Below are positions 7,205 through 15,907 of a stretch of DNA of 64,000 nt, in pieces. Source of the DNA: JAISDD01 sp031553935. GTDB lineage: Bacteria > Bacillota > Syntrophomonadia > Syntrophomonadales > Syntrophomonadaceae. The notes beneath the pieces are model-generated. The model saw only the letters and a list, made by a program, of their open reading frames with translations. It searched no databases and had not been told where the DNA came from. The stretch is taken from assembly GCA_031553935.1 (NCBI GenBank), contig JAVBKS010000012.1, positions 1-64,000 of the forward strand. The letters run 5' to 3'. The stretch's first letter is position 1, and the number at the start of each line of letters is the position of its first letter. A program made the position numbers and the translations under genes.

Positions 7205-9346
7205 ATGGGCTTAGTAAAGGATCGAAAAAACGTCCAGAGCAGCCTAATGATTCCGGAACTTGGCAATAGTAATAGGCGTGAAAAGGTAATAGCTTTAGCA
7301 GGGAATCCTAATGTTGGCAAAAGTACTTTGTTTAATGCTCTAACCGGAATGAATCAACATACAGGAAATTGGCCGGGAAAGACAGTTGCGGTTGCCCAAG
7401 GACAATGCCAGCATCAAGGGCAAAAGCTAACTTTTATTGATTTACCGGGCTGCTATTCACTTGCTACGAATTCAGCGGAAGAAGATGTAGCCCGTGACTT
7501 CATTTATTACGCTAATCCCATGGCTGTAGTTGTGGTTTGTGATGCAACCTGTCTGGAGAGAAGCCTTAACTTGGTCTTGCAGATCATGGAAATAACAGAA
7601 AGGGTTATTGTATGCGTAAATCTGAGTGATGAAGCAGCCAAAAAAGGCATTATTGTCGATACTAAGAAGCTCTCCCTCTTATTGGGGGTTCAGGTTGTGG
7701 CAACTGCTGCACGCAATAAACTGGGCTTGCGTGATTTATTGGATAAAATAGTAGAGCTTCCTAAAACTAAAGCACAAAGGTTTCAGGTAACCTATCATCA
7801 ACTGATCGAAGATACAATTACTGAGCTGATTCCTGTAGTGGAGGAGTTAGGAGACAAGATCTACAATACCAGGTGGCTGGCAATTAAACTTATTGAAAGT
7901 GATTATAAGCTGCTGTCTGGTATAGAAGAGCATTACGAAATCGACTTGAGGAATAATGATAAGGTCAACCAAATAATTACGCAATTAAAAGCAAGCTGGC
8001 AAAGAGAAAATTTGAACCTGATTGGCATTGAAGATCAACTTGCCTGCGACTTAGTTAATGCTGGAGGACTAATCAGCAGCAAAGTTGTCACTTGTATGGA
8101 TCCAGATTACAATAGAAGAGATCGAAAATTTGACAAAATACTAACAAGCAAGTGGACAGGATTTCCAGTGATGCTTTTGGTATTGATGCTGATATTTTGG
8201 ATAACAATATCGGGGGCCAATTATCCCTCCCAGTATTTAAGCACAGCTCTATTTTGGCTGGAGGAGAAATTGATTATTGCTCTATGCTGCTTAAAAGTCC
8301 CTGATTATTTTATAGAAATGCTAATTTTTGGCATTTACAGAGTGGTTGCATGGGTAATCGCGGTAATGCTGCCGCCGATGGCAATCTTTTTTCCGCTTTT
8401 TACCTTGCTGGAGGATTCAGGTTATTTGCCTCGGATTGCATTCAATTTGGATAAAGTATATAAGAAATGCTGTGCTTGCGGCAAGCAAGCACTTACTATG
8501 TGTATGGGCTTCGGCTGTAATGCCGTTGGGGTAGTCGGCTGCCGAATTATTGATTCCCCGCGTGAAAGGCTTATTGCGATAATTACTAATAGTTTCGTTC
8601 CCTGTAATGGCAGATTCCCGAGCTTGATTGCAATAATTTCAATGTTTTTCATTGGGGCGACTGCCGGTTTGTGGAAATCAGCTTTGTCAGCATTTATTTT
8701 GACAGCCTTAGTAGTATTAAGCATTGTCTTGACATTTATGGTTTCGAAGTTTCTTTCACTTACGATCCTCAAAGGGACACCCTCGTCGTTTACACTTGAA
8801 TTGCCTCCCTATAGGTGTCCACGCATATTCCAGGTGATAATCAGGTCAGTTTTTGATAGAACAGCTTTTGTCCTAAGCAGAGCGATAAAAGTTGCTGCGC
8901 CTGCAGGTTTGCTCATTTGGCTACTTGCGAACACCAGACTGGGCGACTCAACGCTTCTCATTTATTGCGCTTCTATTCTGGACCCTTTCGCCAAGGCGAT
9001 GGGTATGGATGGAATTATTCTATTGGCTTTTATTCTTGGTATTCCGGCGAATGAAATCGTCTTGCCGATCATCATAATGGCGTACATGGCAAATGGCAAT
9101 CTAGTGAATATAGATAATCTTTCGTTCATAAAAGAGCTTTTGTTAAATAACGGCTGGAGTTGGGTTACAGCAGCAAGCGTGATTCTCTTTTCACTAACTC
9201 ATTGGCCATGCGCAACCACTTTACTTACGATTAAAAATGAAACCAATAGCTGCAAATGGGCCTTGCTCGCGTTTATTCTGCCAACATTAATTGGAATACT
9301 TATTTGTTTGACATTCAATTTTGTAGCCGGTTATTTAGTCGCCTAA
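7205..9346 (+). CDS. feoB: Ferrous iron transporter B (system 1)
   Basis: 713 residues. The cytoplasmic G domain shows G1 GNPNVGKS (33-40), the switch region HTGNWPGKTV, G3 DLPG and a G4-like NLSD. A GDI-like linker and polytopic membrane domains follow, with the Gate motif GYLPRIAFNLD and the cysteine-rich stretch CCACGKQALTMCMGFGCNAVG. It imports Fe2+ across the inner membrane. An in-frame TTG-side extension to 7172 overlaps feoA, but GCGGAGGT sits directly before the ATG at 7205. This subtype is clearly different from the FeoB at 61496-63607. Its place just upstream of the iron-rich hydrogenase operon is suggestive. Confidence 0.93.
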   Translation: MGLVKDRKNVQSSLMIPELGNSNRREKVIALAGNPNVGKSTLFNALTGMNQHTGNWPGKTVAVAQGQCQHQGQKLTFIDLPGCYSLATNSAEEDVARDFIYYANPMAVVVVCDATCLERSLNLVLQIMEITERVIVCVNLSDEAAKKGIIVDTKKLSLLLGVQVVATAARNKLGLRDLLDKIVELPKTKAQRFQVTYHQLIEDTITELIPVVEELGDKIYNTRWLAIKLIESDYKLLSGIEEHYEIDLRNNDKVNQIITQLKASWQRENLNLIGIEDQLACDLVNAGGLISSKVVTCMDPDYNRRDRKFDKILTSKWTGFPVMLLVLMLIFWITISGANYPSQYLSTALFWLEEKLIIALCCLKVPDYFIEMLIFGIYRVVAWVIAVMLPPMAIFFPLFTLLEDSGYLPRIAFNLDKVYKKCCACGKQALTMCMGFGCNAVGVVGCRIIDSPRERLIAIITNSFVPCNGRFPSLIAIISMFFIGATAGLWKSALSAFILTALVVLSIVLTFMVSKFLSLTILKGTPSSFTLELPPYRCPRIFQVIIRSVFDRTAFVLSRAIKVAAPAGLLIWLLANTRLGDSTLLIYCASILDPFAKAMGMDGIILLAFILGIPANEIVLPIIIMAYMANGNLVNIDNLSFIKELLLNNGWSWVTAASVILFSLTHWPCATTLLTIKNETNSCKWALLAFILPTLIGILICLTFNFVAGYLVA

Positions 9347-9381
9347 TCTTTTCATTGCTCCAATTTACTCATGATATAACT

Positions 9382-9418
9382 CATCCTCCATTATTAGCAA
9401 ATGGGGGATGATTATTTT
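9382..9418 (+). terminator. Terminator after feoB
   Basis: 9-bp stem CATCCTCCA / TGGGGGATG (one G-T pair), 9382-9390 with 9402-9410, followed by a T-rich stretch. Confidence 0.75.
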
Positions 9419-10176
9419 TCTGATGAAGACACACCATGGCTAAATCACAAACTAAACACAGTGCCTCTTATTTATTTGCGTATTTCAGTTTTCTGAAATA
9501 TAATGTATACACGTGGAAAGAATTTTGTGAAATATCTAACTTGCGATGCAGCTTACAATTACTGGGGGCTGCGGGCCTATTCAATTTGAAAAACAAAGAG
9601 CGTATAACTAGATGTATTCGTGCTTATTGGCATGAAAATGCCTTGTTTAAGTATATGTGTTTTGGTATTTTAAAGTCTTTTAGTATGCAAAATAATTCCG
9701 CTTGGAGGTGGTATAGTTCATAGGAATTAATAACACCTAATAGGCATATGGGGTAAAGACTAGTTGAGAACAATTATCCAGAATCGGAACGGGAAAAAAG
9801 CGGATTGATCATGGAGAAAGCGCTCAAAAAGCTGCAGACGTGCGGCTGATTTGTTTTGCTATGTCCAACGAAAGGGGGGCTCTCCTCTCGCGAAGCGAAT
9901 CGAATTAATAATGACTTTAATTGATTTGTTTTTTCGGCTATTTTTTGATTCCATGCGATGGTCATGGCTCAAATCGAAGGGAATTTGTTTCGCAATAAAA
10001 AATAATCAAATAATTAGGTAATTGTCTATTGTGAATTAGTTGTGCATGAATGCTGAGCCTTATTGGTATTCACGTAATAGCAAATTAGATTGACAAAATA
10101 GTTTTGTTTTAATCTGTTCAAAATGACTGTTAGATTTATATCGCGAGTGCTATATAAATATGCTAGGAGGAGAAAT
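9419..10176. other. Gene-poor intergenic region
   Basis: About 750 bp between the feoB terminator and the hydrogenase operon. An open frame at 9436-9723 (95 codons) has no ribosome site and no recognisable protein character. A short GC-rich patch around 9780-9900 contrasts with its AT-rich flanks and may be a decayed element. A lone TTGACA at 10090-10095 could be the -35 of the hydrogenase promoter, but no -10 at proper spacing is clear. A half-site TTGTGAA at about 10029 resembles half a Rex site only. Confidence 0.5.
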
Positions 10177-10752
10177 ATGATACTGAATGGAAAAGACTAT
10201 TCAGCGGAAATAATAAAACTTGATGAATTCATTGATAGTTTACCAACCAAGAAAGGCAAATTAATTTCCGTATTGCATCATGCCCAGGATCTTATTGGTT
10301 GTTTGCCCATACCTTTACAAATTCACATTGCTAAGAAACTACAAGTCCCACCAGCGCAAGTTTACGGCGTTGTCACCTTCTATTCATTTTTCCACATTAA
10401 ACCAAAAGGCAAGTATAATATCAGTGTTTGCATGGGAACTGCTTGCTTTGTGCGTGGTTCGCAAGATGTATTAAATGAATTTCAGAATAATTTGGGCATC
10501 GTTCAAGGCCAAACCACTGAAGACGGTATATTCTCGATGGAGAGTATTAGATGTGTAGGAGCTTGTGGGCTTTCACCAGTTGTATCTGTCAACGACAAAG
10601 TTTATGGAAGAGTAACGCCTCAGGATGTTGACGATATAATCAATGAACATTTGGTGAAGGAGGGGATTGCGACCCACCCTAAGAAAGCCAAAGGTGCTTT
10701 GAAGAAAAGCGAGGACGGGGCGAAGGAGGATTCGAAGGTATGTCAAAACTAA
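10177..10752 (+). CDS. hydC: NADH-linked [FeFe]-hydrogenase subunit, NuoE-like [2Fe-2S] protein (HndA/HydC)
   Basis: 191 residues. The thioredoxin-like [2Fe-2S] domain has all four ligands, Cys85, Cys90, Cys126 and Cys130 (CMGTAC and CVGAC). An N-terminal helical NuoE segment precedes it, and a lysine-rich tail of about 25 residues follows. It is the first gene of a tightly packed operon whose order matches Desulfovibrio hndABCD, and it relays electrons between the flavin subunit and the hydrogenase. The frame is open to an ATG at 10123, but CTAGGAGGAG before the ATG at 10177 decides the start. Confidence 0.9.
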   Translation: MILNGKDYSAEIIKLDEFIDSLPTKKGKLISVLHHAQDLIGCLPIPLQIHIAKKLQVPPAQVYGVVTFYSFFHIKPKGKYNISVCMGTACFVRGSQDVLNEFQNNLGIVQGQTTEDGIFSMESIRCVGACGLSPVVSVNDKVYGRVTPQDVDDIINEHLVKEGIATHPKKAKGALKKSEDGAKEDSKVCQN

Positions 10753-11123
10753 AGTCTTTTGAAGAACTTAAGAAATTCCGCGATCAATTAAACCAAGAAG
10801 CGAATGTGACAAACCAAGATAAAATAGTCATTGCAGTTGGCATGGCTACATGCGGAGTTGCAGCCGGAGCCAGAGATGTCATGAATACAATAGCGAAAAG
10901 AGTAGAAGAAAAAGGTCTAAGCAATGTTTCGGTTGTAGCAACAGGTTGTCTTGGATTTTGTTATGCTGAACCTATGGTCGAAGTGCGCAAATCAAGCCAT
11001 AGCACAATCCGCTATGGTAATGTTAACCCGGATGTTGCATTGGAAATCGTGGATAAACACATTGTTCAGGGCACTTTTGTAGATAACAACATTTTTACTA
11101 AGGGGGTGCCCATAGGTGAATAG
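10740..11123 (+). CDS. hndB: Hydrogenase accessory [2Fe-2S] thioredoxin-like subunit (HndB type)
   Basis: 127 residues. A helical N-terminus is followed by a thioredoxin-like ferredoxin fold. The ligand region shows Cys38 (MATCGVAAGA) and Cys70/Cys74 (GCLGFC), so three of the four canonical cysteines; the neighbouring N-terminal domain of HydB has all four. It overlaps hydC by 13 bp and HydB by 8 bp, indicating translational coupling. HndB subunits belong to NAD(P)-linked multimeric hydrogenases; the exact role here is not established. Confidence 0.85.
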   Translation: MSKLKSFEELKKFRDQLNQEANVTNQDKIVIAVGMATCGVAAGARDVMNTIAKRVEEKGLSNVSVVATGCLGFCYAEPMVEVRKSSHSTIRYGNVNPDVALEIVDKHIVQGTFVDNNIFTKGVPIGE

Positions 11124-12903
11124 ATATAAAAAACATGTGCTTATTTGCGGTGGGACAAACTGTTCGTCTCGCGACAGTGCTTTGGTTCAGGAAGCTTTTG
11201 CAAAAGAGATCATTAGCAAAGGGCTCCAGAATGAAGTTCAAATAGTTAAAACTGATTGTTTCGGTTTTTGTGATGAAGGCCCAATTGTTAAAGTATATCC
11301 TGAAGACATTTTTTATGTACGCGTAAAACCGGAAGATGTTGCGGAAATAGTTGCTGAGCAAGTGATTAACAACAACAATGTTAAGCGCCTCATGTATAAA
11401 GATCCAGTTAAGGATGACGGGAAGTATCACGACATTTCCTACTATCAGTCACAGCTTCGGGTAGCAACGAAAAATTGCGGTGTTATAGACCCTGACAAAA
11501 TTGAAGATTATATTGCCTTAAGGGGTTATGAAGCTCTAGGTTCTTGCATTTTTGAAAAGACTCCCGAGGATGTTATTAAAATAGTAAAAGATTCGGGTCT
11601 CCGCGGCAGAGGCGGAGCAGGATTCCCAACCGGCCAAAAGTGGGAATTTGCTCATAACAATAAGGGAGACAAAAAGTACGTTGTATGTAATGCTGACGAA
11701 GGTGATCCAGGAGCCTTTATGGATCGCTCCATTTTAGAAGGTGATCCGCATTCGGTTTTAGAGGCCATGGCCATCTGTGGTTATGCTATCGGCGCTGACG
11801 AAGGAATTATATACATTAGGGCTGAGTATCCGCTGGCTGTACGAAGACTTCAGCATTCTATAGAAAAGGCTGAAGAATACGGCCTATTAGGCGATAACAT
11901 TTTAGGTTCTAATTTCAGCTTCAAAATCAGTTTGAGTTTGGGTGCAGGGGCTTTCGTTTGCGGTGAAGAAAGTGCATTATTGAATTCATTAGAAGGACTG
12001 AGGGGCGAACCCAGACCAAAACCACCATTTCCGGCAGAAAAAGGATACTGGCAGAAACCAACTAATATCAACAATGTTGAGACTTTTGCCAATGTTGGTC
12101 AAATAATTCTAAAAGGTGTGGACTGGTTTAGATCTATAGGAACAGAGAAGTCAACCGGAACCAAAGTTTTTGCATTATCTGGAAAAGTTAACAATGTAGG
12201 ACTCGTAGAAGTACCTATGGGAACCACATTGCGTGATATAGTATATAAAGTTGGCGGCGGGATCCGCGACGGCAAAGAATTCAAAGCTGTTCAAACCGGT
12301 GGACCATCAGGCGGCTTTATACCTGCGAAAGAGCTTGATTTGCCAATTGATTTTGATACCCTGGCTTCGGTTGGTTCTATGATGGGATCAGGAAGCATGA
12401 TTGTACTTGATGAAGACAATTGTATGGTTAACATGGCTAAGTTTTATTTAGAGTTTACCATGGAAGAAAGCTGCGGAAAATGTACACCATGTAGAGTTGG
12501 AAATGTTCGCATGCATGAGATCCTAGATAAAATAACCAAGGGTCAAGGGACTCAACAGGACTTGGACAATTTACAGGAATTATCTCAATTAATTAAAGAC
12601 GCTTCATTGTGTAGCTTAGGTCAATCGGCTCCAAACCCGGTTCTGTCTTCCCTGAAATATTTTTATGATGAATACTTGGCTCACATAAATGATAGAAAGT
12701 GTCCGGCTGCAGCCTGTCACGATTTGATAGAATACTTCATAATAGACGAAAAATGTATCGGCTGTACGCTATGTGCAAAGAATTGCCCGGCTAAATGCAT
12801 TACCGGTGAACGCAAAGAAGTTCATCATATTGACCAGAGCAAATGTGTTAAATGCGGTGAATGTGCGGCTAAATGTCCTACAGCAGCGATTATTAAGCGG
12901 TAA
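11116..12903 (+). CDS. hydB: NADH-binding flavoprotein subunit of [FeFe]-hydrogenase, NuoF-like (HndC/HydB)
   Basis: 595 residues from a GTG start preceded by AGGGGG. Domains in order: thioredoxin-like [2Fe-2S] domain (about 1-100; CGGTNC and CFGFC), the NuoF core with the NADH/FMN loop GRGGAGFPTGQKW and ADEGDPGAFMD, the N3-type [4Fe-4S] motif ESCGKCTPCRVG, and a C-terminal 2x[4Fe-4S] ferredoxin (CIGCTLCAKNC, CVKCGECAAKC). It oxidises NADH or reduces NAD+ at FMN. The homologous Syntrophomonas wolfei Hyd1ABC has been described as NADH-dependent; electron-bifurcating relatives exist, so the mode here is open. Confidence 0.94.
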   Translation: MNRYKKHVLICGGTNCSSRDSALVQEAFAKEIISKGLQNEVQIVKTDCFGFCDEGPIVKVYPEDIFYVRVKPEDVAEIVAEQVINNNNVKRLMYKDPVKDDGKYHDISYYQSQLRVATKNCGVIDPDKIEDYIALRGYEALGSCIFEKTPEDVIKIVKDSGLRGRGGAGFPTGQKWEFAHNNKGDKKYVVCNADEGDPGAFMDRSILEGDPHSVLEAMAICGYAIGADEGIIYIRAEYPLAVRRLQHSIEKAEEYGLLGDNILGSNFSFKISLSLGAGAFVCGEESALLNSLEGLRGEPRPKPPFPAEKGYWQKPTNINNVETFANVGQIILKGVDWFRSIGTEKSTGTKVFALSGKVNNVGLVEVPMGTTLRDIVYKVGGGIRDGKEFKAVQTGGPSGGFIPAKELDLPIDFDTLASVGSMMGSGSMIVLDEDNCMVNMAKFYLEFTMEESCGKCTPCRVGNVRMHEILDKITKGQGTQQDLDNLQELSQLIKDASLCSLGQSAPNPVLSSLKYFYDEYLAHINDRKCPAAACHDLIEYFIIDEKCIGCTLCAKNCPAKCITGERKEVHHIDQSKCVKCGECAAKCPTAAIIKR

Positions 12904-12920
12904 GGGAGTGAGGAGACGGG

Positions 12921-14654
12921 ATGAGTAAAATTAATGTTACGATCAATAATACCGCAGTTCAGGTAGAACAAGGCGCCACAATACTGGAATGCGCAAAGTT
13001 GGCGGGAGTATATATTCCAACGCTATGCCATCTGAATCTGCATGATGTTAAAATGGTTAATCAGGTAGCTACTTGCCGTGTCTGCATGGTTGAGGTAGAA
13101 GGCGGAAAAGCACTTTTCCCTGCCTGCAACACTGTTATGACTGAAGGCATGTCGGTTAAAACCAATACACCAAAAGCCATAAAAGCTCGCCGTATGGCAT
13201 TAGAACTTCTGCTTTCCAATCATCCAAAAGATTGTTTGACTTGCAGCAAGAACCAAAAATGTGAATTACAAAGCCTATCTGCTGAACTAGGCATTACAGA
13301 AATTGAATTTGCCGGCAGACAGTCCTCATTTCCATTAGATACATCGAGTTATTCTTTAGTTAGAGACCCAAATAAGTGTATCTTATGTCGCCGTTGCGAA
13401 ACTATGTGCAACAATATACAAACCGTAGGTGTGTATTCAGTTGTAAATCGCGGATTTGATTCAGTAATGAGCACGGCATTTGATAATCCGATGCTGGAAA
13501 CCTCCTGTACTTTCTGCGGACAATGCGTATCAGTTTGCCCGACAGCAGCTTTGACTCAAACAAATCATATTAGTAAGGTTTGGGACGAGATCCACGATCC
13601 GGAGAAATACGTTATTGTACAGACAGCTCCCGCGGTTCGCGTAGCTTTAGGTGAAGAATTTGGCATGCCCATTGGAACCAGCGTAACTGGTAAAATGGCC
13701 GCTGCACTAAGAAGACTTGGCTTTGAAAAAGTTTTCGATACTGATTTTGCCGCTGACCTAACGATTATGGAAGAAGCATCGGAATTAATTCATAGGATTC
13801 AGCATGGTGGGACATTGCCCATTTTGACAAGCTGTTGTCCAGCATGGGTTAACTTTATCGAGCATCAATTCCCAGAATTGCTAGATATACCATCTTCTTG
13901 TAAATCTCCGCACGAAATGTTCGGAGCAATTGCTAAGACTTATTTGGCCCAAAAACTAGGAGTAGATCCGGCAAAAATGGTTATTGTTTCAGTTATGCCG
14001 TGTCTTGCTAAGAAGTATGAAGCCGAACGTCCCGAGCTGGTTAACGAATATCCCAATGTTGACTATGTATTGTCAACCCGCGAGTTAGCCCAGATGATCA
14101 AAGAAGCTGGAATAAGTTTTGTTGATCTTCCTGATGAAGAATTTGACAACACTATGGGTGAATCGACCGGAGCCAGTGTCATTTTTGGCGCCACGGGCGG
14201 AGTTATTGAAGCAGCAGTCAGAACAGCCTATGTCTGGCTTACTGGCGAAAAGCCAGCCAATGTAGAGTTCGAAAGCTTCAGAGGACTTGATGGAATTAAA
14301 GAAGCAACTTATAATATTGCAGGCATTGATATTCGCATCGCAGTAGCTCATGGCTTGGGTAATGCCCGTAAACTTCTGGAAGGCGTACGCGATAAAACTC
14401 TCGATTATCATGCAATCGAAATTATGGCTTGCCCAGGTGGTTGCGTAGGTGGCGGCGGACAGCCTTATCACCGTAACAACCCTGATATATTGAAGAAACG
14501 GACCGAGGCTATTTACGGCGAAGATAGAGCCAAAACGATTCGTTATTCTCATGAAAATATTGAAGTTCAACAACTATACAAAGAGTTTTTAGGTGAGCCT
14601 TATGGACATAAAGCCCATGAATTGCTTCATACCCATTATTCTAAAAAAGACTAA
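12921..14654 (+). CDS. hydA: [FeFe]-hydrogenase catalytic subunit (HndD/HydA)
   Basis: 577 residues. The N-terminal NuoG-like [2Fe-2S] domain (CHLNLHD…CRVCMVEVEGG…C) is followed by the His-Cys [4Fe-4S] site (HPKDCLTCSKNQKC) and two ferredoxin clusters (CILCRRCETMC, CTFCGQCVSVC). The H-cluster domain has all three signatures: TSCCPAW, MPCLAKKYE and MACPGGCVGGGGQP, with the small-subunit tail at the end. It reduces protons to H2 or oxidises H2. It is the last gene of the operon, and a terminator follows. Maturation would need the HydEFG proteins encoded at 28958-33002. Confidence 0.96.
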   Translation: MSKINVTINNTAVQVEQGATILECAKLAGVYIPTLCHLNLHDVKMVNQVATCRVCMVEVEGGKALFPACNTVMTEGMSVKTNTPKAIKARRMALELLLSNHPKDCLTCSKNQKCELQSLSAELGITEIEFAGRQSSFPLDTSSYSLVRDPNKCILCRRCETMCNNIQTVGVYSVVNRGFDSVMSTAFDNPMLETSCTFCGQCVSVCPTAALTQTNHISKVWDEIHDPEKYVIVQTAPAVRVALGEEFGMPIGTSVTGKMAAALRRLGFEKVFDTDFAADLTIMEEASELIHRIQHGGTLPILTSCCPAWVNFIEHQFPELLDIPSSCKSPHEMFGAIAKTYLAQKLGVDPAKMVIVSVMPCLAKKYEAERPELVNEYPNVDYVLSTRELAQMIKEAGISFVDLPDEEFDNTMGESTGASVIFGATGGVIEAAVRTAYVWLTGEKPANVEFESFRGLDGIKEATYNIAGIDIRIAVAHGLGNARKLLEGVRDKTLDYHAIEIMACPGGCVGGGGQPYHRNNPDILKKRTEAIYGEDRAKTIRYSHENIEVQQLYKEFLGEPYGHKAHELLHTHYSKKD

Positions 14655-14713
14655 GGTTTGTTGAATCATAATTACTCTATCGACTTTATAATTTGTGAAG
14701 TAGTTTAAATGCT

Positions 14714-14744
14714 ACGGGGAGCGGCAAGCCTGCTCCCCGTTTTG
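14714..14744 (+). terminator. Terminator of the hydrogenase operon
   Basis: Perfect 9-bp GC-rich stem ACGGGGAGC / GCTCCCCGT (14714-14722 with 14732-14740) followed by TTT. Confidence 0.85.
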
Positions 14745-14810
14745 CCGTGGTGTGCGGGTTCTTCTCTACAGTTTAGTAGGTATGAGATTGAGTACTATTC
14801 AGAAATGATA

Positions 14811-15461
14811 TTAAGCGGTTGCAATAGATTTGCCTAATTCATAGGCCTTGTTACAATCTTGGGGAAATATTTCTTCTCTTCGTTTTTTACGCTGGTCTTC
14901 GTTAAAGGAAGCCATATGGTACTTGCTGTAGTCAGTAACTTGTAAGGTTTCAGTAGATACCATACGTACTGAATTTCCAAAATACATCTTCAATGTCATC
15001 TCGTACATTTCGAATCTATTATCATATCCAATTTTTTCGAGCATAGATTCTGAGACGTTCATCGTATAAATAAAGGCGGTTTTTTTAGTTCCATTAAAGA
15101 ATGATTTCGAATAATCGTCGTAGGACAAATATTGAAAAATCAATCGTTCCCAAAACGCTCGCATCATTGCGCTCACGTCGCTAAAGTATACTGGCGATCC
15201 TAATATGAGACCGTCACAGGTATGAATAGCATCAAGCACTGGCTTTAAGTCGTCATTTGCTGCGCAGCGACCCAAGCTTTTGCCGTTTTTGACTTTGCAG
15301 GCAAAGCAACTAATGCATCCTTTGTAATTCAAATCATATAAATTGATTAGTTCAGTCTGTGCGCCTGCGTCTGCTGCACCTGCAAGCGCCTTACTTAAAA
15401 GAGTGTGAGTATTCCAGGTTTTTCTGGGACTTCCGTTGACAGCGATGACTTTCACATGCAT
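14811..15461 (-). CDS. Iron-sulfur flavoprotein / NAD(P)H-dependent FMN oxidoreductase family
   Basis: 216 residues with a flavodoxin-like fold. The FMN phosphate loop is NGSPRKTWNTHTLL (9-22) and the second flavin loop is LGSPVYFSDVSAMM. The compact cluster motif Cys49-x2-Cys52-x2-Cys55-x10-Cys66 is the [4Fe-4S] signature of iron-sulfur flavoproteins. Members of this group are implicated in O2/H2O2 detoxification and electron transfer in anaerobes. The frame extends 15 codons upstream, but AGGAGG directly before the ATG at 15461 fixes the start. Confidence 0.88.
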   Translation of the reverse strand: MHVKVIAVNGSPRKTWNTHTLLSKALAGAADAGAQTELINLYDLNYKGCISCFACKVKNGKSLGRCAANDDLKPVLDAIHTCDGLILGSPVYFSDVSAMMRAFWERLIFQYLSYDDYSKSFFNGTKKTAFIYTMNVSESMLEKIGYDNRFEMYEMTLKMYFGNSVRMVSTETLQVTDYSKYHMASFNEDQRKKRREEIFPQDCNKAYELGKSIATA

Positions 15462-15634
15462 TTTCCTCCTATGTGTAATAATTAGAATTGTAGCAATCAT
15501 AATCAAAATTCATGTCAGGGTGTAACCGGACACGCGCACCGTGCCTAAAGAGGCAACTGAATATGCTCTAATGAAGCTATCGTAATAATAGTAACATAAT
15601 CGAAAGCAGGGGAGAAATTAGAAGCGAAAAAGCA

Positions 15635-15658
15635 ATAAAAAAAGGCTTTTTAAGCCTT
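15635..15658 (-). terminator. Terminator of the tRNA-Leu gene
   Basis: On the minus strand the stem AAGGCTT / AAGCCTT (15642-15658) is followed by a run of seven Ts just downstream of the tRNA. Confidence 0.8.
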
Positions 15659-15667
15659 AATTACGAA

Positions 15668-15754
15668 TGGTGCCCGAGACCGGGGTCGAACCGGTACGAT
15701 GTTGCCATCGCGGGATTTTAAGTCCCGTGCGTCTGCCTGTTCCGCCACCCGGGC
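15668..15754 (-). tRNA. tRNA-Leu (anticodon TAA)
   Basis: 87 nt including an encoded CCA. The acceptor stem GCCCGGG / CTCGGGC pairs fully with one G-T, then A73. The anticodon loop CTTAAAA sits on the GGGA/TCCC stem, giving anticodon TAA. The long variable arm (CGATGGCAACATCG) is the class II hallmark of leucine tRNAs. The T arm has GGTTCGACCCC. Confidence 0.97.
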
Positions 15755-15785
15755 AATTTGTTTCATGCAAAATCTAGTTTAGCAA

Positions 15786-15821
15786 ATTCATATTATTTTT
15801 GCAAGCAAAAATAATATGAAT
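15786..15821. repeat. 17-bp-arm inverted repeat between tRNA-Leu and birA
   Basis: The arm ATTCATATTATTTTTGC (15786-15802) and its exact complement (15805-15821) are separated by AA. It lies upstream of both divergent transcription units and 32 bp before the birA -35. It could be an operator or a hairpin; there is no evidence to decide. Confidence 0.8.
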
Positions 15822-15852
15822 AGAGTTTATCCATAAGCAGGTTTAAGTAGCT

Positions 15853-15881
15853 TTGTATCACCTTAGGAGAAGTGCTATAAT
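15853..15881 (+). promoter_or_regulatory. Promoter of birA
   Basis: TTGTAT, exactly 17 bp, perfect TATAAT (15876-15881), 27 bp before the birA ATG. Confidence 0.75.
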
Positions 15882-15907
15882 TGCTGTATTAATACTCTGG
15901 AGAATAA

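Noticed and set aside
9436..9723. 95-codon open frame after feoB
   Set aside because: No ribosome site, no recognisable protein pattern, and it starts right after the feoB terminator in sparse DNA.
10020..10120. Rex operator for the hydrogenase operon
   Set aside because: Only one half-site (TTGTGAA) is present; the matching inverted half is missing at the required spacing.
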